A stretch of DNA of 63,060 nt from Acholeplasmatales bacterium (GTDB lineage Bacteria > Bacillota_I > Bacilli_A > Acholeplasmatales > Anaeroplasmataceae), in contig CAAGAX010000033.1 in the NCBI GenBank assembly GCA_900767915.1, forward strand, positions 1 through 63,060. The letters run 5' to 3'. The translations under genes were made by a program, and so were the position numbers. Under the pieces are notes generated by a model that saw nothing but the letters and a program-made list of their open reading frames with translations, did not search any database and was not told the DNA's origin. Position 1 is the stretch's first letter; each line of letters starts with the position of its first letter. Below, piece after piece: positions 53,725 through 61,500 of this stretch.

Positions 53725-55683
53725 ATGGAAAAGATTGATTTAGATACATTAGATTTTAAAACAATTAAAATATTTGCTGAAGGATTACCAGGAGGCTTTT
53801 TTATTTATAAGGCATTTGGAGATGAAGAAATAATATATATAAATTCTCATATATTAGATCTATTTGAATGTGAAAATAAAGATCAGTTTTTTGAAATAAC
53901 CCATAATACATTTAATGGAATATTATATGAAGAGGAAAGAAAACAGGAAATACATGATTCCATAGAAAGACAGGTTTTAAGTAATAATGAGCTTGATTAT
54001 GTAGAATATAAAATTAAAACATATAAGGGAAATGTTAAAAAGATAAAGGATTATGGTCATTTAGTACATACAAGGGATTATGATGTATATTTTGTTTTTA
54101 TTGCTGATGCGACTGATGAATGGATTGAGGAGGAAAGAAAAAAATTAATAGAAGAACAATCTAATAGAGCTATTGCTACTGCATTAGAAAGAACTTTATG
54201 TGAATATAAGGAAATATATTACATAGATTTAGAATCGGATTGTGGATATCAGATATTTCCTTATACAGGAACTGGTTTCTTTTCATATTCTAAGGCTGTA
54301 GAAAAAAGAATTATTAATAAAGAAATATTAGATGAAAATTATAATGTTAATGAATTCCTTTCTATTATTAATATAAAAGAAAAATTAATTGATAAAGATT
54401 CTATTGAATTACAATATCAAAGATTTAATAATGGTAAATATCAATGGTTTTTAACTACTATTATTGCTAACAGAAAACAAAATAATATTCCAAAGGAAGT
54501 TATTCTTAGTATAAGAAATATTGATTCTTTACTTTTAGAGGATCAATCAAGAAAAAGAACCTTAGAAATAATAGATTCTTTATCTATAGATTATGAAACT
54601 GTATTTGTAATAGATTTATTAAATGATTTAATAAATCCAATTCGCCTATCAAATAGAGTTAAAGAAATATCTAAGGGTTTAGATTTTAATGTTGATAATT
54701 TAAAATTAGAATTATTAAAAATGAATCTAGATAAGATTAATTTAGATATATTTGATTTAGAATATGCAAAAAAATATTTTGAAAAAGAAGATATTTTTTA
54801 TGATAGATTACACTTAAAGTTTGATAAAGATGAGTGGATTCAAATAAAGGCAGTTTCCTTAGGATGTATAGATACATCAAATTCTATTATTATTGGTTTT
54901 AAGAATATTGATTCAGAGGTATTAGAAGATCAAAAGAAATGTGAAATGCTAAAAAATGCTTTAGGTGATGCGGAAAAAGCTAATTTAGCTAAATCTAATT
55001 TTTTATCTAGTATTTCTCATGATATGAGAACTCCTATGAACGCAATAATTGGATATACTGATTTAGCTATTAGTCATATTAGTGATACTAGTAGAGTATT
55101 AATTTATTTAAAAAAGATAACTTCAGCAAGTGATCATTTATTATGTTTAATAAATAATGTATTAGATTTAACAAGAATAGAAAGAGGAGGTCTTTCTTTA
55201 AGTGTTGAAAAATGTAATTTGTGTACATTAATGAATGAAATTACAACTCTAGTTAAGGAACAAGCTAATAATAAGAATCTTAAAACAGAAATATTATATA
55301 AGAATGTTATTCATTTTGATTTTGAATGTGATATATTGAAATTAAAACAAATATTAATTAATATCATAAGTAACGCTATAAAATATAATAAAATAAATGG
55401 TTCAATTCAGGTTATTGTAGAAGAAACTAATATTACAGTTTCTAATGCAAATTATATATTTACAATAATAGATACTGGTATTGGTATGAGTGATGAATAT
55501 TTAAAGATAATATATGATCCATTTACTAGAGTTAATTCTACTACAAATTCTAAAATTGAGGGTACCGGCTTAGGTATGTGTATTACAAAAGGATTAATTG
55601 ATTGTTTAGGTGGTACTATAAATATTGATTCTATAATAGATAAGGGAACTAAGGTTGTAATTAATTTAAATTTCAAAATATAA
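53725..55683 (+). CDS. Cytoplasmic PAS-type sensor histidine kinase (orphan)
   Basis: 652 residues without membrane helices. Two or three PAS-like sensor regions occupy about 1-400. The kinase core has the H-box SISHDMRTPMNAIIG (H432), N-box NIISNAIKY, G1 DTGIGMSD, F-box-like IYDPFTRV and G2 GTGLGMCIT. There is no receiver domain and no response regulator nearby, so its partner is unknown. The ribosome site is AGGGAG. Confidence 0.92.
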   Translation: MEKIDLDTLDFKTIKIFAEGLPGGFFIYKAFGDEEIIYINSHILDLFECENKDQFFEITHNTFNGILYEEERKQEIHDSIERQVLSNNELDYVEYKIKTYKGNVKKIKDYGHLVHTRDYDVYFVFIADATDEWIEEERKKLIEEQSNRAIATALERTLCEYKEIYYIDLESDCGYQIFPYTGTGFFSYSKAVEKRIINKEILDENYNVNEFLSIINIKEKLIDKDSIELQYQRFNNGKYQWFLTTIIANRKQNNIPKEVILSIRNIDSLLLEDQSRKRTLEIIDSLSIDYETVFVIDLLNDLINPIRLSNRVKEISKGLDFNVDNLKLELLKMNLDKINLDIFDLEYAKKYFEKEDIFYDRLHLKFDKDEWIQIKAVSLGCIDTSNSIIIGFKNIDSEVLEDQKKCEMLKNALGDAEKANLAKSNFLSSISHDMRTPMNAIIGYTDLAISHISDTSRVLIYLKKITSASDHLLCLINNVLDLTRIERGGLSLSVEKCNLCTLMNEITTLVKEQANNKNLKTEILYKNVIHFDFECDILKLKQILINIISNAIKYNKINGSIQVIVEETNITVSNANYIFTIIDTGIGMSDEYLKIIYDPFTRVNSTTNSKIEGTGLGMCITKGLIDCLGGTINIDSIIDKGTKVVINLNFKI

Positions 55684-56046
55684 TATAAATAAAATATAAT
55701 ATAAATAAAGATTTTTTATATAGAATTAAAAATGTAAAATAATATTGCAATTATAACATCATAATGATTTGGGTATTTGTTATTTTTGGGCAGTAAAATG
55801 AAAAAATGGGTAATAAAACATACTCATTTTATTGAAAATAATAATTAATTATAAATTTATTAATTGCTTAATTCTATTTCTAATATTATTAAATACTATA
55901 TCATATATTAAATGATTATTTTGTGAGGAGGATTCTTTTCTCCTTATTTTTTTAATTGTTTATTACATATTTATAAATTTAGTTATGTAATAATGATACT
56001 TTTTTAAATAATTATACTTTATTTTATTAAATTTTCACTTTTTTTA
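55684..56046. other. AT-rich spacer before the pectate lyase promoter
   Basis: No gene seen. It includes one terminator (55925-55953) and runs into the pectate lyase promoter. Confidence 0.5.
55925..55953 (+). terminator. Terminator-like hairpin upstream of the pectate lyase gene
   Basis: AGGAG (55926-55930) pairs with CTCCT (55940-55944), followed by TATTTTTTT. Confidence 0.6.
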
Positions 56047-56100
56047 TTGTTAAGATTAAATTGATTTGTTATAATATAAAACGTTTTCCGTAAACGTTTT
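56047..56100 (+). promoter_or_regulatory. Pectate lyase promoter with LacI-type operator
   Basis: TTGTTA (56047-56052), 17-bp spacer, TATAAT (56070-56075). Directly downstream lie AAAACGTTTT (56078-56087) and AAACGTTTT (56092-56100), forming an inverted repeat with a central CG in each half, the style of LacI/CcpA-family operators. A repressor bound here would cover the start point. Confidence 0.7.
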
Positions 56101-56121
56101 TATTATTGAGGGGGAGAAAAA

Positions 56122-59100
56122 ATGAAATTAAAGAAATTAGGCTTAATAGCTTTCGTTAGTATATCATTATTAGCTTTGTCATCATGTAAAATTGATACTA
56201 GTGAATCTAAAAAAGCAAATAATCAAAATACTGGAAGTAGTACAGCTTTTGTTACATCAACAAATAAGGGAACAACTACAAATAAAACAAGTAATCCAAC
56301 AAGTACACCAACTAGTAATCCTACAATTAGTCCAACAAGTACATCAACTGGTAATCCTACAATTAGTCCAACAAGTACATCAAAAGTTACTCCAACAAAT
56401 CCAACTGATGCACCTAATGATTCAATATTACCTACAGGTGGAGGTAAGGTAGAGACAGAAACTACAGTAAAATTCTTATCTGTATTAGGTGAATATGAAT
56501 CTGCTTATGTTGAATTTAAGTGCGTAGAAGATGCAACTGCATATAATTTTTATTTAACTGGTGGAAAATATAAATCAACAACTAAGGTTGATTCAAGTAT
56601 AGTATATTATAGATTAGTTAATGGCGTAATTAGAGCTGATTTCTTAGGTTTAGAAGCAGGTGAATACACAGTAGAGGTAAAACCGGTTATTAATAATATT
56701 GAAGATGAAAATACAGGCTCAACAGCTAAATTTACAGTTGTAGCTTATGATCGCTCTGGTTATGCTCACTTTAAATATAATGAAGGTGTAGGAGCCTATA
56801 ATTCAGATGGTACATTAAAGAATAACGCCATTGTTCTTTATGTAACAGATGATAATAAAAATACTGTTACTCTAACATATGGAGGAAAAACAGTATCAGG
56901 AATTGGTAATATCTTAAATTCAGTAGGTCAAGGAACTACTGATTTAGGACATGAAGGCCAATGTAAAAAGGTTGTTGAAGGTAAAAGCTATTATGCTAAA
57001 GCAAATACAAACCAAGGAATTTTAAAGGATTTAGCAGTAGCAAATGTCCCATTAGTAATCAGATTTGTAGGCTGTGTATCAGATTCTGGTCTTTATAAGC
57101 AAGGTTCATTTGACGCTTCAAGTAAAAGCCTAATTGAAGGATTAACATCTTATGCTAATAATAATACAGTTAATGAGGATGGTAAAAAAACTTCTGAAAA
57201 TAATAAACTAGCTGACTATGGTGGAACATTAGGAGATAATGGCCATATGGCACGTATGAAATCAGCTAAGAATTTAACATTAGAAGGAATTGGTGATGAT
57301 GCAATTATCGATGGATGGGGCTTTCATTTAATTTGTGAGGCAGACTTTCCTAATTTAGCTAAAAACTTTGAAGTAAGAAATTTAACATTTATGAATACTC
57401 CAGAGGATGCAATCGGTATGGAGGGACAACAAGAAAGTTCAACAAAAACAATTACAGCTTCTGTTGAAAGATGTTGGATTCACCATAATAGCTTCTTAGC
57501 ACCAAATATTCAAAATCCAGCAGAAAGTGATAAAGCAGAAGGAGATGGCTCATGTGATTTTAAGCGTGGACAATACTTCACATGCTCATACAACTACTTT
57601 GAAGGATGCCATAAGACAAATCTTGTAGGCTCATCAGATTCATCACTACAATTTAATTTATCATATCATCATAATTTATGGTATAATTGTGGTTCTCGTA
57701 TTCCACTATTAAGACAAGCAAACGTTCATTTCTATAATAACTACATTTTAGGTGGAGATAATGCAAGCTATGTTTCAGACATTAGAGCTAATGGTTATTT
57801 ATTTTTAGAAGCAAATTATTATCAAGGCGCTAAAAATGTAATTGATGGTGTAGAATCAGGCTCTCAAGTTAAAATGTATAATAATGAATTATTAGCTACA
57901 TATTCTAAATTTGATATTAATTCAGTTATAACAAATGATAGAGAATTAAAGGTGACTTGCTCTACAGCTTATAAGAATATAAGCTATCAAAATTTTGATA
58001 CTAATCCTGAATTATTCTATTATGATTCAGTTAATAAGAGATCAGATTGTTATTTGACAAGCCCTACAGTCGCAAGAAATGTTTGTTTAGCACAAAGTGG
58101 TTCAAAATATAGAACAAACGCTAAAAAAACTCAAATTACATCAGATTATCAAATTTCTAATGTGAAAGTAGAAAATGTAGTTGATTTTTCTAATCCATTT
58201 AATGTTGTATGGCCTACAAATAAAAATGATGGATTTTATGGTGGTATTTATTATACTAATCTAACAGGTTTAACATCTTCATCAGTTAAATTTAAAGGTC
58301 CTGGTATGACTTTTAAATTAAATACAATAGCATTATTAGCTATAACAATGACAAGCTCTTCAGGTGGTTATGCAGATGGATATGTAATTGATAATGTTAC
58401 AGGTGAAATAATGTTAACTGGTTCTGGCGCTTGTGTATTAAAGCCAGGCGTTTATACAGTAGTATCAACTATTTATGTTGAAGGAACTGGAAAAAATACA
58501 AAGGAAACTACAGTATCTAGTTTCTCATTAACTAAATATAATAGTGAGGAATTAAATAAAGAATTACTAAATGATTATAATAATGCAGTAAAGAATTTAC
58601 CATCAAATATTATTTATACAGAAGATGTATTAGCTTTAATTAAATCTGCAATTACAGCTTATAATAGCTTACCGGCTGAAATTAAAGAACAAATAGAAAC
58701 TCCATATTCAGTAGTAGAAGAAAAATATAATCAATATATTGCTTTAGGAAAATCTTATGTAGAAGGTTTAATTAATGATATTGGTACAGTTAATAGTGAA
58801 AGTGGTACAAAAATTAATTTGGCTAGAATAGAATATAATAAATTATTAGGATTAGATTCAAGTGTTGTAATCACTAATTATGATGTATTAGCTAAAGCTT
58901 TAGAGGCATTTAAGGCTTATGCAGTTGATTCATGTATAAAGGCAATCAATAATATAGGTGATGTTACATTAGAAAGTAAATCTTTAATTGATATAGCTAG
59001 AAATGCTTATAATCAATTAGATGATAATGAAAAAGCTTTAGTAACTAATTACAATACATTAGTATCTAAAGAAGAAGCTTATAATAACTTGGTATTAGTA

Positions 59101-59745
59101 AATAATGTAATTACTTTAATTAATAAAGGAGCAAATACATTAGAAGAATATAATACTATCTATACTGAATATAATAAATTATCAGATTTATTAAAATCAC
59201 AAGTAACTAATAAAGCTAAATATTATGAATTAATGACTAACTATACTAATTTATTAATTTCTTCATTACCAGAAGCATCTAATATAACTATTTCTTATAA
59301 AGAAACTATTTCTTTAGCAAAAGAATTATATAATTCTTTACTAGATAAAACAGGAATTACTAATTATCAAAAGCTATTAGATTGCGATTCTAAATTAACT
59401 GAATTATTAGGTAAAAGACAAATATTAACATTTAATACAGGTGCATCAGGTGATAATTCATTCTTTACAGTAAGTGGTAATTTGAAAAGTAAACCAACAA
59501 AGGTAATATATGATGGTGTAGAATATACAACAGCTTTAAAGATGGAATCTTCAACATCAATCACATTTAAATCAAATAGTAAATGTAAGATTACATTAGT
59601 TTTATCAATGGCTGGTAATATTAAAATTGATGGTAAAACATATACATCAGATAATAATGGTGTAGTAATTGTAGAACTTGAAGCAGGTGAACATACGATT
59701 ACTAAAGGTGCAAGTCTAAATTTATATGCAATTATTGTTGAATAA
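56122..59745 (+). CDS. Pectate lyase (PL1-type) lipoprotein with C-terminal repeats
   Basis: 1207 residues. The lipoprotein signal peptide ends LALSS-C22. A Thr/Ser/Pro linker (about 30-105) is partly encoded by a 36-bp tandem repeat. An Ig-like region (about 112-210) precedes a right-handed beta-helix pectate lyase core (about 215-700), with NLTLEGIGDDAIIDGWG, SVERCWIHHNSF, DGSCDFKRGQYFTCSYNYF and SYHHNLWYNCGSRIPLLR typical of PL1. A beta-rich module then leads to several helical repeats (LIDIARNAYNQLDDNEKALVT type, about 810-1090) and a final beta domain. It cleaves polygalacturonate at the cell surface. Confidence 0.9.
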   Translation: MKLKKLGLIAFVSISLLALSSCKIDTSESKKANNQNTGSSTAFVTSTNKGTTTNKTSNPTSTPTSNPTISPTSTSTGNPTISPTSTSKVTPTNPTDAPNDSILPTGGGKVETETTVKFLSVLGEYESAYVEFKCVEDATAYNFYLTGGKYKSTTKVDSSIVYYRLVNGVIRADFLGLEAGEYTVEVKPVINNIEDENTGSTAKFTVVAYDRSGYAHFKYNEGVGAYNSDGTLKNNAIVLYVTDDNKNTVTLTYGGKTVSGIGNILNSVGQGTTDLGHEGQCKKVVEGKSYYAKANTNQGILKDLAVANVPLVIRFVGCVSDSGLYKQGSFDASSKSLIEGLTSYANNNTVNEDGKKTSENNKLADYGGTLGDNGHMARMKSAKNLTLEGIGDDAIIDGWGFHLICEADFPNLAKNFEVRNLTFMNTPEDAIGMEGQQESSTKTITASVERCWIHHNSFLAPNIQNPAESDKAEGDGSCDFKRGQYFTCSYNYFEGCHKTNLVGSSDSSLQFNLSYHHNLWYNCGSRIPLLRQANVHFYNNYILGGDNASYVSDIRANGYLFLEANYYQGAKNVIDGVESGSQVKMYNNELLATYSKFDINSVITNDRELKVTCSTAYKNISYQNFDTNPELFYYDSVNKRSDCYLTSPTVARNVCLAQSGSKYRTNAKKTQITSDYQISNVKVENVVDFSNPFNVVWPTNKNDGFYGGIYYTNLTGLTSSSVKFKGPGMTFKLNTIALLAITMTSSSGGYADGYVIDNVTGEIMLTGSGACVLKPGVYTVVSTIYVEGTGKNTKETTVSSFSLTKYNSEELNKELLNDYNNAVKNLPSNIIYTEDVLALIKSAITAYNSLPAEIKEQIETPYSVVEEKYNQYIALGKSYVEGLINDIGTVNSESGTKINLARIEYNKLLGLDSSVVITNYDVLAKALEAFKAYAVDSCIKAINNIGDVTLESKSLIDIARNAYNQLDDNEKALVTNYNTLVSKEEAYNNLVLVNNVITLINKGANTLEEYNTIYTEYNKLSDLLKSQVTNKAKYYELMTNYTNLLISSLPEASNITISYKETISLAKELYNSLLDKTGITNYQKLLDCDSKLTELLGKRQILTFNTGASGDNSFFTVSGNLKSKPTKVIYDGVEYTTALKMESSTSITFKSNSKCKITLVLSMAGNIKIDGKTYTSDNNGVVIVELEAGEHTITKGASLNLYAIIVE
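56317..56382 (+). repeat. 36-bp tandem repeat in the pectate lyase linker
   Basis: A 36-bp unit beginning AATCCTACAATTAGTCC occurs 1.8 times without mismatch over the shared part. It encodes NPTISPTSTSTG-type linker and could change length by slippage without shifting frame. Confidence 0.85.
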
Positions 59746-59771
59746 TATTATTATCTAATACTTAAATAATT

Positions 59772-59810
59772 AGAGCAATTACAATCATTAAAAAGAGTAA
59801 TTGCTCTTTT
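59772..59810 (+). terminator. Terminator of the pectate lyase gene
   Basis: AGAGCAATTAC/GTAATTGCTCT with a 14-base loop, then TTT. Confidence 0.85.
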
Positions 59811-60106
59811 ATATATAATTATTTTTATAACATCAATTACAGTATTTCTAATTTGACATTAATGTTTTATATAAAAATACCATTAAAATTAAATAAATAA
59901 GAAAGATTATAGTAAAATTCATTTGTTGATGTGGACCCTAAATCTTTGACTTTAATTTTAGATTGCTATAATTAATTTAAGGATTTTTAGCTATTCATAA
60001 TATTTTTTTATTTAATGAAAAATAAATTTGAAATATTTTTTATATTTATTAAAAATAGACAAAGTCAAGAACAAAAGAAATTATATAAATAAATTGGAAT
60101 TATAGA
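59811..60106. other. Intergenic gap, possible IS relict
   Basis: No gene seen. GATGTGGACCCTAAATC at about 59929-59945 resembles IS3-type terminal sequence, but no transposase remnant accompanies it. Confidence 0.3.
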
Positions 60107-60135
60107 ATAATAAAATGGGAGCTTAAAGCTCCCAT
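60107..60135 (-). terminator. pepT terminator
   Basis: A 10-bp perfect stem ATGGGAGCTT/AAGCTCCCAT with T-rich tail on the minus strand. Confidence 0.85.
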
Positions 60136-60138
60136 AAA

Positions 60139-61344
60139 TTATTTTTTAGCTATCTCAATTAATATTTTAGAAACTAATTCCATTTCCTCTAAGCAAGCAC
60201 ATTCATATGGACCATGACAATTATATCCACCTGTACCTAAATTAGGAGTGGGAAGTCCTTTAAATGTTAATCTAGCTCCATCAGTACCACCTCTAATAGG
60301 TGATTCAGTTGGAGTAATACCTAATCTCATCATTCTTTCTTTAGCTCTATTTAAGCATTCTGGTTTTTTAAGTATTAATTCCTTCATGTTTTTATAGCTA
60401 TCATTAATAGTAACATCTACTGTATATTTTCCATATTTATTGTTAATAAAGTTCATAGCATTTAAGAAATCCATCTTTTGCTTATTTAATAATTTTTCAT
60501 CATGATTTCTTATAATATATTCAAGCTTTGCTTCGCTAACATTTCCGCTTATACTACATAAATGGTTAAATCCATCATACATATCAGTATATTCTGGTCT
60601 TTCATTTACTGGTAATAATGAATTAAATTCCATACCTATTAAAGAAGCATTTTTCATTTGATTCTTAGCACTTCCAGGATGAATATCAAGTCCATGAACC
60701 TTAACTATAGCTGTCGCTGCATTAAAGTTCTCATAATTGATTTCATTATAATATCCCCCATCAACTGTATAAGCAAAGTCACAATTAAAATCATTTACAT
60801 CGAATAATAATACTCCGCTACCAATTTCCTCATCAGGAGTAAATTCAATATGAATATTAACATGTGGTACATCAGGATTTTCTTTAAAGTATAATAGCAT
60901 ACCCATAATATCTGCTATACCAGCTTTATCATCAGCTCCTAATACAGTAGTACCATCAGTAGTAATTAGTGTTTTTCCTACTAAATTCTTTAAAAATGGA
61001 AATTGCTCCTTTGTAAGTGATATATCCTTAAGCTTAATTTCTTCTCCATCATAATTTTTTATCACATTAGGCTTAACATTAGTACCACTAAAGCCTGGAA
61101 TAGTATCCATATGGGCAATGAATCCAATCTTTAAATCACTATCACAATTACTCTTTAATTCTCCTCTTACAAAGCAATGATCTAATATTTTAACATTTTC
61201 TAACCCTAAATCTATTAAATCCTTTTTTAATACTTCAGCAAGGTCATATTGCTTAATTGTAGAAGGAGTTTCTTGTGAATCTTCACTAGACATAGTATCA
61301 ATCTTAACATATTTTAAAAAATATTCTAAAATTTTTTCTTTCAT
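60139..61344 (-). CDS. pepT: Peptidase T (tripeptide aminopeptidase)
   Basis: A 401-residue M20 zinc peptidase that removes N-terminal residues from tripeptides. Metal motifs are IAHMDT and TDGTTVLGADDKAGIADIMG, EFTPDEEIGSG, TVDGG and the C-terminal PIRGGTDGARLTFKGLPTPNLGTGGYNCHGPYE. The length is usual for PepT. AAAGGAA precedes the ATG. It stands next to the GC-rich acquired segment. Confidence 0.96.
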   Translation of the reverse strand: MKEKILEYFLKYVKIDTMSSEDSQETPSTIKQYDLAEVLKKDLIDLGLENVKILDHCFVRGELKSNCDSDLKIGFIAHMDTIPGFSGTNVKPNVIKNYDGEEIKLKDISLTKEQFPFLKNLVGKTLITTDGTTVLGADDKAGIADIMGMLLYFKENPDVPHVNIHIEFTPDEEIGSGVLLFDVNDFNCDFAYTVDGGYYNEINYENFNAATAIVKVHGLDIHPGSAKNQMKNASLIGMEFNSLLPVNERPEYTDMYDGFNHLCSISGNVSEAKLEYIIRNHDEKLLNKQKMDFLNAMNFINNKYGKYTVDVTINDSYKNMKELILKKPECLNRAKERMMRLGITPTESPIRGGTDGARLTFKGLPTPNLGTGGYNCHGPYECACLEEMELVSKILIEIAKK

Positions 61345-61441
61345 ATAATAATTCCTTTCTTTTAATAAATATTATAATTCATTTGAAGTATTAATCAAAT
61401 AAAAAATATCTAAATAAAGTTAGTTACTCGCGGGGAATTTT

Positions 61442-61472
61442 ACGGGTAGGGAGTTTAGTGCCTACCCGTTTT
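61442..61472. terminator. GC-rich hairpin at the edge of the foreign segment
   Basis: Perfect 9-bp stem ACGGGTAGG/CCTACCCGT with a 10-base loop and TTTT on the plus side. It lies between pepT and the recombinase gene, at the base-composition break. It may be a terminator or part of the element end. Confidence 0.5.
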
Positions 61473-61500
61473 ACATTCCCTCACGCCATTTTAATGCGTT

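Noticed and set aside
56317..56382. Tandem repeat as a CRISPR array
   Set aside because: There are under two copies, no unique spacers, and the repeat is in frame inside the Thr/Pro linker of a lipoprotein. No cas genes are in the window.
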